From Rhodospirillaceae bacterium (GTDB taxonomy: Bacteria; Pseudomonadota; Alphaproteobacteria; Rhodospirillales; 2-02-FULL-58-16), in contig DUZD01000057.1 in NCBI GenBank assembly GCA_013349695.1, forward strand, positions 1 to 12,519: 12,519 bases of DNA, read 5' to 3'. How positions within the stretch are numbered: the first letter of the stretch is position 1; each line of letters begins with the position of its first letter. The translations under genes and the position numbers were made by a program. A model generated the notes under the pieces. The model was given only the letters and a program-made list of their open reading frames with translations, made no database searches and had not been told where the DNA came from. Below, one piece after another: positions 1 to 5,267 of the stretch.

Positions 1-174
1 GGCGTTGCGCGGCGCTTGTGATGGATTGACATCACGGCGCGCCACGCGCCTAGCCGGGAAACTCGGAAGCCCGTCGTATGGGGTCAGGAATCCCGCCGGG
101 GTGTACTAGCATGGCGGCGCATCCTCGACATCGAGAACTCGTCGGCCAGCGATGCGATTTAAGACGCGCTAGCC

Positions 175-297
175 ATGCCTGACAAAGGACCATTGGCACC
201 GCCCGGCTTGGATTTCTCCGCTGACCCGAACGTCGTTTCGGCCGTCGCCGAGGTCCATCGCCTCGCCTCTGGTCATCTCTTCAACGAGCGTTGCGCC
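175..297 (+). pseudogene. SNF2/DEAD-type helicase, N-terminal fragment
   Basis: The plus frame from ATG 175 reads through GLDFSADPNVVSAVAEVHRL and ASGHLFN. This resembles the stretch just before the helicase core in large SNF2-type helicases (COG0553-like, including the DrmD-like helicases of DISARM-type defence loci), where it is normally followed by a segment of the type 'P.FA...s.IDPLPHQ..AVY'. Here the similarity stops at about 297 and the frame runs into unrelated residues, ending at 354. Walker A is absent. A second piece of what looks like the same gene appears at 1015. An in-frame stop at 160 precedes the ATG. The family call comes from remembered motif similarity, not a search. No function is expected. 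Confidence 0.5.
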
Positions 298-311
298 CGA
301 AAATTCGCCAG

Positions 312-328
312 ATGTTGCGAAGCAACAT
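312..328 (-). terminator. Hairpin downstream of the 36-residue ORF
   Basis: A perfect 7-bp stem (ATGTTGC 312-318 with GCAACAT 322-328) closes a three-base loop. It starts 8 nt after the minus-strand stop codon at 337-339. In RNA the apex reads C-UUC-G, a stable closing. Only a late, short T-run follows on the minus strand (ATTTTC), so this is a weak intrinsic terminator or a 3'-end stabilising hairpin. Confidence 0.35.
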
Positions 329-336
329 TCAGCTTA

Positions 337-447
337 TTATTGGGCTGCAGCTAAAACAAGATAACCTGCGATTATGAGTGCGATGATGAAGGCTGGGTAT
401 CCGATGAAGAATACCTTCGGGTCTATGTGCTCTACCATATGTTTCAT
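337..447 (-). CDS. 36-residue single-pass membrane protein, unknown function
   Basis: The protein starts MKHMVEHIDPKVFF and then has one hydrophobic helix (about residues 12-35, rich in I, L, A and G), ending AAAQ. The ATG at 447 is chosen because a clear Shine-Dalgarno (TAGGAAAG, 456-463) lies 8 nt upstream; a longer frame back to 540 has no such site. A hairpin follows the stop. The gene lies in DNA much more AT-rich than its surroundings and sits between two halves of a helicase, which suggests a recent arrival. The short charged N-terminus followed by one helix recalls accessory subunits such as CydX or KdpF, but the sequence matches neither in my recollection. I do not recognise the family. 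Confidence 0.55.
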   Translation of the reverse strand: MKHMVEHIDPKVFFIGYPAFIIALIIAGYLVLAAAQ

Positions 448-455
448 GTTGATAA

Positions 456-463
456 CTTTCCTA
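456..463 (-). promoter_or_regulatory. Shine-Dalgarno of the 36-residue ORF
   Basis: On the minus strand TAGGAAAG stands 8 nt before ATG 447. It decides the start in favour of the 36-residue form over the upstream ATG at 540. Confidence 0.6.
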
Positions 464-707
464 ATATGAAGTTGAGAGTGGCCTTTGTGCCTTATTGTTT
501 TTATGGTTAATTTGACACCCTTCATCAACGTGAAAACCAAGATTTGTTGTCTAGATCAAGGATATTTGAAGAGTATTGAAACATCCTGAACGATCTGTGA
601 AATTTTATGAAATTTTCTATTACCAATAACTATAGAAGGATTGATTGATACGAAAGCTATGGGGTCTACCATCCGATTTTAGTCTGTATTTTGAGAAAGT
701 TGGAATC
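464..707. other. AT-rich intergenic segment
   Basis: This stretch is strikingly AT-rich compared with the GC-rich remainder of the window. It separates the two small minus-strand genes. No convincing ORF or tRNA is visible. Several TATA-like hexamers occur on the minus strand (for example TATAGT in the 620-640 area), so the promoter of the 36-residue gene probably lies here, but no -35/-10 pair stands out. Its composition suggests foreign origin. Confidence 0.5.
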
Positions 708-732
708 AAAAAGGCCGCCTTCCTGGGCGGCC
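708..732 (-). terminator. Rho-independent terminator of the 56-residue ORF
   Basis: On the minus strand a perfect 7-bp GC stem (GGCCGCC, loop CAGGAA, GGCGGCC; plus 713-719 and 726-732) is followed directly by five Ts (708-712). It begins 28 nt after the stop codon at 761-763. This is a textbook intrinsic terminator. Confidence 0.8.
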
Positions 733-760
733 CCGGTTCCCGCGATGCCTACGGCGGCAG

Positions 761-931
761 TTACTCCGCCGCCTCCACTTGTTCCTGGCCATCCTGAGGG
801 TTGGCTCCGCCCTTCGGCTTCCGAGAGACTTCTTTCGAAGAGGTCGCCAAGTTGGCGCCAAAGACGATCCCCATCGGCCGCGGCGCTTTCTCTGCCGAGC
901 GTTGCAAGCCGTGATAAGTAAAGTTGCCCAT
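761..931 (-). CDS. 56-residue basic protein, unknown function
   Basis: The protein begins MGNFTYHGLQRSAEKAPRP and continues through a Lys/Ser/Arg-rich middle to an acidic, Gln-rich end (QDGQEQVEAAE). It has no membrane helix and looks disordered after about residue 30. The ATG at 931 is preceded by a purine-rich GAAAGGAAG with about 6 nt spacing. The stop is followed by a strong terminator at 708-732. The tail of another minus-strand gene ends 13 nt upstream (945), so this was probably the last gene of an operon now cut off. I do not recognise the family. RBS, complete frame and terminator together support a real gene. Confidence 0.6.
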   Translation of the reverse strand: MGNFTYHGLQRSAEKAPRPMGIVFGANLATSSKEVSRKPKGGANPQDGQEQVEAAE

Positions 932-944
932 CCGGGGCTTCCTT

Positions 945-1019
945 TCAATTGTTAATGACCTTGACGATGTCAGCCTCGTAGGCATAGCCATCGACTTTGA
1001 AACCAAGACCATTAATGGC
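945..1019 (-). pseudogene. 3' tail of a truncated minus-strand gene
   Basis: The minus frame ending at TGA 945-947 reads NGLGFKVDGYAYEADIVKVI then NN, a natural-looking protein C-terminus. It has no start codon and meets an in-frame stop at 1020-1022, where the plus-strand helicase homology begins. The sense-looking residues, the 13-nt gap to the next start and the sharp junction suggest the last 24 codons of an operon partner of the 56-residue gene, truncated by recombination. The family is unknown. Confidence 0.4.
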
Positions 1020-1134
1020 CTATGGCCTCGTTGTTTTCAACGAAGCTCACAAGCTGTCCGCGAATCGCGAGCCGGATTTCCGGGTGCGGAAGACGGATCG
1101 GTACAGGCTGGCGGAAGCCCTTGCCGGCGCCGGG
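1015..1134 (+). pseudogene. SNF2/DEAD-type helicase fragment with Walker B (DEAH box)
   Basis: From 1015 the plus frame reads MAYGLVVFNEAHKLSANREP followed by DFRVRKTDRYRLAEALAGA. This matches the Walker B/DEAH region of SNF2-type helicases, which is usually of the form 'LVVFDEAHKLSA...KTDRYRLAEALAG'. The first Asp of the DEAH box is Asn here (NEAH, 1039-1050), which would harm ATP hydrolysis. Similarity ends about 1134; the usual following motif (LLLTATPH) is absent. The fragment probably belongs to the same ancestral gene as 175-297, with the Walker A stretch lost and foreign DNA in its place. DISARM DrmD is one candidate parent; other COG0553 helicases are equally possible. Confidence 0.6.
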
Positions 1135-1339
1135 GTGGACGGCGTTGTCGTAATCTGGTCCGGAGCAACAGTCGATTCTGTCACGTCCATGCGGAACATA
1201 CAGATGGTAACAGTCCGGTCACAGGATATCCGTCCACTCCAAGTTCGATCCCGGTTCCTTTCGCACCCCCGGTTGGGTTTCGAAAAGGTCAACAGCCATG
1301 GCCAGAAAACCGCGAGAACCCCGCGGTTTCGGTCAGCCA
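1135..1339. other. Non-coding joint with a perfect hairpin
   Basis: No recognisable coding sequence lies between the helicase fragment and the phosphatase fragment. It ends with a perfect 8-bp inverted repeat (AAACCGCG 1307-1314, CGCGGTTT 1322-1329, 7-nt loop). T-runs of three on the plus strand and four on the minus strand flank it, so it could act as a weak two-way terminator. Confidence 0.35.
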
Positions 1340-1738
1340 TCCCGGCAACGGAGAAATTACCCAAGGGGATTGGCGGAGGAGTTGGTCTCAGATCGCCGGG
1401 GCCTGGCCGCCGCCGAGAGGGGCGTCATCGAACTGTCGCAATGGACCGCCGGGTTGCGCGACGCCATGCGCGCCGCGGACGGACATAATAGCCTGATGAG
1501 TTTGCTACGCCACGCCGCCCGGACCGAAGACGGAACGCTGTTTTTCGTCCATGCCGGCATCGCCGTCTCCCGGCCTCTCGCCGAACAGGGAGACGCCTTC
1601 TGGTGGGGCGTCCGGGACTTCGGAGACATGGCCGCCCCTTATATGGACTACAGGCGCGTCGTGCGCGGTTTCGGCGGCCCGCTGCTCGCCGCCTGCTTCG
1701 GCGCCGATGGCGAACCGGTGGATAATCTGCAAGCTTGA
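1340..1738 (+). pseudogene. Metallophosphoesterase (Ser/Thr protein phosphatase-like), 3' fragment
   Basis: The frame ending at TGA 1736-1738 carries LSQWTAGLRDAMRA, GHNSLMSLLRHAARTEDG, LFFVHAGIAVSRPLAEQGDA, FWWG and YRRVVRGF, typical of the C-terminal half of alphaproteobacterial metallophosphoesterases (LFVHAG is a conserved core motif). The N-terminal half with the metal motifs (GDIHG, GDYxDRG, GNHE) is missing. In addition VVRGF runs straight into GGPLLAACFGADGEPVDN, whereas relatives have about 20-30 residues there, including a 'DAGCGFGG' segment. That is an in-frame deletion, possibly between two GF-encoding sites. An ATG at 1298 opens the frame but its first 40 codons do not resemble the family. 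Confidence 0.6.
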
Positions 1739-1825
1739 CGCCAGCGCTCCGAATCCTTCAAACTCGTTTGGATTAGGGAGGAGACACCATCCGCTCAGCG
1801 GAAGTTTCTTGCGTTAGCTGTCCTT

Positions 1826-1859
1826 TTCGACGGCCAGGCCATGTCGTTCGGCCGTCGAA
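1826..1859 (+). promoter_or_regulatory. 10-bp perfect stem-loop upstream of the Tll0287-like gene
   Basis: TTCGACGGCC (1826-1835) and GGCCGTCGAA (1850-1859) form a perfect 10-bp stem with a 14-nt loop, 35 nt before the start codon of the cytochrome gene. No T-run follows closely (TTTT only at 1868-1871). It may be a leader hairpin, an operator or the terminator of a lost upstream gene. Confidence 0.35.
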
Positions 1860-1893
1860 GGCGGCGGTTTTACCAAAGGACCAGGAGATCGGC

Positions 1894-2666
1894 ATGACAA
1901 GAAAAGAATCACTTTATCGCGTCACGTCCAAGCTGCCGGCGGCGTTGGCCGCCATCACCCTCATGCTCGGCGTCCTCGCGGGAGGCGGGACGGCGGCCTG
2001 GGCTCTCAAACCGACGAAGAGGTCGCCCTCAGCCTGGCGAGCCTCTTGCGCGCCTCGCGGGCGGTGATTTCGAAGAACCAGCAGCACATCAACAACCCCT
2101 GCATCGGCGACAAGGGTCTGTCGGCCGGGGCCGTGGTGGCGAAAGCCAAGGAGAACTACAAGAAGGCGGCCGGCGGCGACCTCGACGCCATCGACCCGGC
2201 GTCACCGCATGGCAAGCTGATCAAGGCCGAGCTGCAGGCGATCACCGACGTGATGAACGAGGCCCAGGGCCTGATCAACGAGAAGGGGAAGGGCTTAAAG
2301 GGTTTCCTACCGGCCGTCTACGCCCGCCAGGTGACCCAGAAATTCAACCCCGCCGCCGCCGCCCTCAAGCTGACGGCGCCCAAGAACTACATACGCAACC
2401 AGGCCAACAGTCCCGACAAGTGGGAAGACAACGTCATCGAGAGCAAGTTCAAGGCGGCGGGGCACCCGAAGGGCCAGCACGTCAGCAAAACGACGACCTT
2501 CAAGGGCAAGCAGGCCTTTCGCCTGATCCTACCCGAGTACTATAAGGAGTCGTGCCTGGCCTGCCACGGCGAGCCGAAGGGCGAGAAGGACATCACCGGC
2601 GGCACGAAGGAAGGCGCCAAGCTCGGCGAACTGGGCGGCGCCATCAGCGTGGTGCTTTTCAAGTAA
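1894..2666 (+). pseudogene. Tll0287-like (DUF3365) single-haem periplasmic protein, frameshifted
   Basis: ATG 1894 follows AGGAG (1883-1887) at 6 nt and encodes a clear Sec signal peptide (MTRKESLYRV, a hydrophobic core, then AAWA). The mature domain lies in another frame from about 2007: QTDEEVALSLASLLRASRAV onward to VVLFK. Restoring one base near 2001-2006 (GCTCT read as GCCTCT) joins them as AWA-S-QTDEEV, so this is a one-nucleotide deletion. The mature part has the Tll0287 pattern: FRLILPEYYKESCLACHGEP with a CxxCH haem site (2553-2567), then KDITGGTKEG and GELGGAIS. These are thought to be periplasmic haem sensor-type domains. As sequenced, the domain would lack its export signal; an internal start at 2046 gives a cytoplasmic 206-residue piece unlikely to receive haem. 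Real decay and sequencing error are both possible. Confidence 0.85.
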
Positions 2667-2730
2667 CGGCCGACCGGCGGCTGGCGGACCCGGAAAACCG
2701 TCCGCCGCCACCGGCCATCGGTTGGGGGGT

Positions 2731-2805
2731 GAGGCCATTCGCGGCCGATTGCTGGCCCTGTCCGGCTAGCTTCTGTTGCTGCCGATCCTTTCCAACCTGT
2801 ACATG
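2731..2805 (+). pseudogene. Possible N-terminus of a membrane sensor gene, with stop codon
   Basis: The plus frame reads IRGRLLALSG, stop (TAG 2767-2769), LLLLPILSNLYM. This looks like the basic end and first membrane helix of a sensor kinase or chemoreceptor-type protein. It begins about 65 nt after the Tll0287-like gene, and such haem domains are often partnered with signalling proteins. The frame then passes without a break into DUF2190-like residues, so the rest of the gene has been replaced. Only about 25 codons are visible. Confidence 0.3.
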
Positions 2806-2808
2806 CGG

Positions 2809-2980
2809 AGCGAGATCGTCGCTGGCGGCGGGGGCGGCCTGTTCGGCACCGCCGCCGGCGACGCGGCGGAGAACGATAATGTCGAGGTCCGGACCACGGA
2901 CCACAGGCGTGTTCGAACTGCCCAAGGCCATCGGCGCCATCGCCCAGGGCGCCAAGGTCTACTGGGACAACACCAACAAG
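2809..2980 (+). pseudogene. DUF2190-like phage capsid-decoration protein fragment, frameshifted
   Basis: SEIVAGGGGGLFGTAAGDAA then ENDNVEVRTT in one frame continues as TTGVFELPKAIGAIAQGAKV then YWDNTNK in another. This is the core of the DUF2190 family, small phage proteins encoded near capsid genes and thought to decorate the head. The two frames are separated by an exact 7-bp tandem duplication at 2891-2904; removing one copy restores VEVRTTGVFELP. Both the start and the usual C-terminal stretch (VTTT..GN..IGV) are missing: after YWDNTNK the frame switches to DUF6441 sequence. Confidence 0.6.
2891..2904 (+). repeat. 7-bp tandem duplication causing a frameshift
   Basis: GGACCAC is present twice in direct succession (2891-2897 and 2898-2904). 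Deleting one copy restores a continuous DUF2190 reading frame, so this is a recent slippage-type mutation. Confidence 0.8.
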
Positions 2981-3430
2981 GGCCACGACGCCGCCGCCAT
3001 GGTCTGGTCCAAGGCGCCCTGGATCATCCGCGCCTTCGACGAGGGGGCGGTGATCAAAAGCAAGTCCGGGTTCTGGCTGGCCATTCCGACCGAGCAAGCC
3101 CCCAAGCGCGGGGTCGGCGGCAAGCGGATCAACCCCTCCAACTTCCCGGAGCATCGCTTCGGGCCGTTGCGGTTCGTTTACCGCCGCGGGCGTCCGTCGC
3201 TGCTGGTGGTGGACGGGGTCCGCGTCAACATGTGTGGACGGGTCGGGCGACGCGCCAACAGCGGGGCCTTCACCAAGACCGGGCGTATGAAACAGGGCAT
3301 GGCCACTTCTGTCATGTTCATCATGTTGCCGCGGGTACGGCTCAAGAAGCGCCTGAATGTCAGACGCGAGATCAAACGTTGGGAAATACGGCTGCCGGAA
3401 TTGATCGGCGGGTATTTGGAAAGAGTGTAA
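2981..3430 (+). pseudogene. DUF6441-type prophage protein, C-terminal part
   Basis: The frame reads AAAMVWSKAPWIIRAFDEGA, then IKSKSGFWLAIPTEQAPKRG, FPEHRFGPLRFVYRRGRPSL and MFIMLPRVRLKKRL, ending at TAA 3428-3430. This is the conserved body of the DUF6441 family, found in tail-assembly regions of alphaproteobacterial prophages; the exact role is unknown. The N-terminal 60-70 residues expected in the family are missing and replaced by DUF2190 sequence in the same frame (joint near 2981). The fusion has no good start of its own. In intact prophages the next gene is the short protein seen here at 4340, which supports the identification. Confidence 0.7.
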
Positions 3431-3440
3431 CGAAAAAAAG

Positions 3441-3944
3441 TCAGCGAGCGATCATCTCGAGGGGAATAAACAGCCGCCCCGGGATGCCCGGCAGTTCCTG
3501 AAAACCGAACTTCTTCTCGAACGCTCTCGCGGCTTCGTTCTTGGCGTCCACGAGAACGGCATGAACCGCCATGCTTGCGCTTGCCCGTAGAGTACGGTCC
3601 AGCGCATCGAACAGAATAAACCTGCCGTAAGATCGGCCCTGGTAGTTCTCATCGACGCCAAGACGTCCGATGATCGCGGCGGCAACGGGATAACGCGGTA
3701 GCTTTCGCGCCTGTATTTCGGGAAGGTGGCCGCGATCCAGGCTGGCCGCGCTTAAGGTGTAATAGCCGGCGATCACACGGCTCTGCTCGCCGACCGCGAC
3801 AAAGACCGTCGCCACCCGGCGCCTCAAGTCTTGCCGGGCCCGGTGACGGATATAGTCGTCCAGCGCCGGTTCGCCGCAATGGAATGCGCTCCGATCATGA
3901 CGATCGGCAAGCGGTTCGATGTGAGGCGCTTTGGCGAGGATCAT
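3441..3944 (-). CDS. GNAT-family toxin (TacT/AtaT-like), possibly inactive
   Basis: This 167-residue protein has the GNAT toxin layout: SAFHCGEPALDDYIRHRARQ near the N-terminus, VFVAVGEQSRVIAGYYTLSA, the CoA-binding region RLGVDENYQGRSYGRF (94-109), and AVHAVLVDAKNEAARAFEKK FGF near the end. TacT-type toxins acetylate the aminoacyl group of charged tRNAs and stop translation. Two key positions differ from the family. The pyrophosphate loop QxxGxG reads QGRSYG (Gly to Ser, 102-107). The Tyr that normally follows Phe in 'AFY..FGF' and acts in catalysis is Glu143. Length is normal and the frame is intact. ATG 3942-3944 follows the antitoxin stop directly (TAAATG), implying translational coupling. 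The differences suggest weak or lost activity. Confidence 0.9.
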   Translation of the reverse strand: MILAKAPHIEPLADRHDRSAFHCGEPALDDYIRHRARQDLRRRVATVFVAVGEQSRVIAGYYTLSAASLDRGHLPEIQARKLPRYPVAAAIIGRLGVDENYQGRSYGRFILFDALDRTLRASASMAVHAVLVDAKNEAARAFEKKFGFQELPGIPGRLFIPLEMIAR

Positions 3945-4223
3945 TTACCGGGGCAGATCCCGGTACCATTTCATGCCCTCGCGCATCGCCTCGTTGGGCT
4001 CCGGCGGGTTGAGGAGGGCGTCATAAAAGATATCCCAGTCCTCCGCCGAGAGGGTGATGCGCTCATGCTGTTGGACAACCTCATCGGCATGACTGAGCGC
4101 GCTATCGAGGACGAACTTGGTCATCGAGGTATTTGAATAGGCGGCGGCCCGCTCGATCTTGCGCTTTGCCTGACCGTCGAGGCGAAGGCTCAACCGCTCC
4201 TTACATTGCGCTGATTGCGACAT
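3945..4223 (-). CDS. DUF1778 ribbon-helix-helix antitoxin (TacA-like)
   Basis: This 92-residue protein begins with KERLSLRLDGQAKRKIERAA, a ribbon-helix-helix DNA-binding fold (about residues 8-55). It ends with LSAEDWDIFYDALLNPPEPN, the C-terminal segment that in DUF1778 antitoxins wraps around and blocks the GNAT toxin. Length is typical. It is the first gene of a two-gene unit, with its TAA touching the toxin ATG. By analogy it should repress its own promoter together with the toxin; a candidate promoter lies at 4265-4293 and a small palindrome (ATCGG-tc-CCGAT, 4228-4239) overlaps the leader. The antitoxin keeps its full motifs although the toxin does not, so it may persist as a repressor or anti-addiction protein. 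Confidence 0.92.
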   Translation of the reverse strand: MSQSAQCKERLSLRLDGQAKRKIERAAAYSNTSMTKFVLDSALSHADEVVQQHERITLSAEDWDIFYDALLNPPEPNEAMREGMKWYRDLPR

Positions 4224-4264
4224 GGCTATCGGTCCCGATGAAGTTGAAAACCGAGCTTATCTGT

Positions 4265-4293
4265 TATGTACAGCACTTTGCCATACAATTCAA
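4265..4293 (-). promoter_or_regulatory. Candidate sigma70 promoter of the toxin-antitoxin unit
   Basis: On the minus strand TTGAAT (plus 4288-4293) and TACATA (plus 4265-4270) are 17 bp apart, close to the consensus. Transcription would start near 4257, about 35 nt before the antitoxin ATG. The region is more AT-rich than its surroundings. Confidence 0.45.
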
Positions 4294-4339
4294 GGAAAGG
4301 GGTTGGATATTCCTCGCCCCGCGGAAACGGTCGTAATTC

Positions 4340-4781
4340 ATGTCCAGCAAAACCGAGCAGATTCTTCAGGCTGTCCTGGCTCTGCTTGAAACCCTGCCCA
4401 ACGCCAAGGTCGAACGCAACATGGCGGTGCCCGAGAAAATCCCCGCCGGCGGCCTGATCTTGCTCCGGGACGGCAATCCTGGCGATCCCGACACGGCGCT
4501 GGGCGGCTTGGGCGGCGCCTACTACAGCCACGACATCGAGGTCGATGTCTATGTAGAGGAAGGAGGCGCGGCAGCCCGCGACACCGTTTTCGATACCCTA
4601 CTCCGTAAGTTCGGCAACGTATTGGAAGCCGACCCAACCATCGGCGGTCTCACCTTCGGCATGACCTACGGCCGCCCGGAGATCGATATGGCCCGAGCTT
4701 ATGGCCCGAGCTTATGGATCGAGCGCCACGCTGCTGCTCAAGCGCGAGAGCACCTACGGCGGCAAGTTGTTCGTACGATAA
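4340..4781 (+). pseudogene. Small prophage morphogenesis protein, frameshifted at its 3' end
   Basis: The protein begins MSSKTEQILQAVLALLETLP and continues with the VPEKIPAGGLILLRDGNPGD PD segment, DIEVDVYVEEGGAAARDTVF DTLLRKFG and DPTIGGLTFG. Proteins of this type (often mislabelled acyl-CoA transferase) sit just after DUF6441 in alphaproteobacterial prophages and are probably tail-completion or head-tail joining factors. A 13-bp tandem duplication at 4688-4713 shifts the frame. Without it the C-terminus reads ARAYGSSATLLLKRESTYGG KLFVR and stops at 4779-4781; as sequenced it ends with unrelated residues at TGA 4787-4789. No strong RBS precedes ATG 4340, consistent with the toxin-antitoxin unit having cut it off from its upstream partner. 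Confidence 0.7.
4688..4713 (+). repeat. 13-bp tandem duplication causing a frameshift
   Basis: ATGGCCCGAGCTT occurs twice in succession (4688-4700, 4701-4713), and the first four bases recur at 4714-4717. Removing one copy restores a sensible C-terminus ending at 4781. Confidence 0.8.
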
Positions 4782-4858
4782 ATCGCTGAAAATCGACATC
4801 CGTTCGACGACTCCAGTTGGATTTTCACACCATTTCCATTTTTCCGCCCGGCGCCGGC

Positions 4859-4866
4859 ATAAAAAT
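4859..4866 (+). repeat. Target-site duplication, left copy
   Basis: ATAAAAAT borders the left end of the 401-bp element and recurs exactly at its right border (5268-5275). The preceding C also matches an adjacent C on the right. It is an AT-rich target in GC-rich surroundings. Confidence 0.7.
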
Positions 4867-4913
4867 GGTTCATCCGGGAATTCCGGGAAAAGCGTCCGTT
4901 ATACGTAGAGCCT

Positions 4914-5001
4914 GCCATCCCAATCGGGGCGCTCAAGGTCATGCCGGCTTCGCCGGTCGCCTCCAAGAGGGCGAACCTTGAGCGCCGCCGCCTGGGATGG
5001 C
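4914..5001. repeat. Palindromic cassette type 1 (88 bp)
   Basis: This is a nested hairpin: outer arms GCCATCCCA / TGGGATGGC (4914-4922, 4993-5001), inner 12-bp arms GGCGCTCAAGGT / ACCTTGAGCGCC (4928-4939, 4975-4986), and a small apical hairpin CCGGC-ttc-GCCGG (4944-4956). It occupies the same place within the element (after ...GCCT, before TTTTGG) as the unrelated type 2 cassette in the 9834 copy. Confidence 0.7.
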
Positions 5002-5132
5002 TTTTGGCCTGTAGGCCGGCTCGGAAGAATGGCCGCTTTTGTCTCTCGAAAGAACAATCATTGGCTCTCCTTGAATGACTTTCTTGAAAGGCCGGATAAG
5101 GCCACTTTCCCGAGCCGGCCTACCATCGGCAA

Positions 5133-5219
5133 GCCACTGTCCGCGACAGCTGTCAAGGGCGGCCGTTGGCCGTCGCAAAGCGACGCGTAGCGCCCTTTAC
5201 CGCCGTCTCGGACAGTGGC
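5133..5219. repeat. Palindromic cassette type 2, copy A (87 bp)
   Basis: The outer arms are 18 bp, starting GCCACTGTCC and closing GGACAGTGGC, with two mismatches. Inside are paired AAGGGCG / CGCCCTT arms and a CGTCGC / GCGACG hairpin. Read in reverse complement it is nearly identical to 9881-9967 and of the same length. Confidence 0.75.
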
Positions 5220-5267
5220 GGGCTTAATAAAGGACGGACGAACTTTCCCGGAATTCCCGGATGAACC

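Larger units (their letters stand above)
4867..5267. mobile_element. 401-bp MITE-like non-autonomous element carrying palindromic cassettes
   Basis: The ends are exact inverted repeats of 24 bp (4867-4890 and 5244-5267; outermost GGTTCATCC), with weaker similarity continuing inward (GTCCGT). An exact 8-bp direct repeat flanks them. The inside is symmetric: end, 88-bp palindrome (4914-5001), a GTAGGCCGGCTCGG block (5011-5024), centre, an inverted copy of that block (about 5111-5122 and outward), 87-bp palindrome (5133-5219), end. No transposase is encoded. Open frames crossing it are side products of the repeats. Eight-bp AT-rich target duplications are typical of the IS1595 family, which could supply the mobilising enzyme, but I cannot confirm this. 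Half of the element recurs at 9834-10020. Confidence 0.7.

Noticed and set aside
541..570. FNR-like half site TTGAT on the minus strand upstream of the 36-residue gene
   Set aside because: The second half does not match ATCAA at the required 4-nt spacing.
1243..1262. T-arm-like GTTCGATCCC suggesting a tRNA end
   Set aside because: The arms beside TTCGATC do not pair, and no anticodon or acceptor stem can be found upstream.
2683..2706. Hairpin GGCGGAC/GTCCGCC after the Tll0287-like gene
   Set aside because: The 7-bp stem is real, but there is no T-run afterwards and it could not be called a terminator with confidence.
3433..3459. Possible intrinsic terminator of the toxin gene (seven Ts on the minus strand)
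   Set aside because: The T-run is good, but the only stem before it is 4 bp (CGAG/CTCG) within the last codons and 5 nt or more from the T-run, too weak to call.
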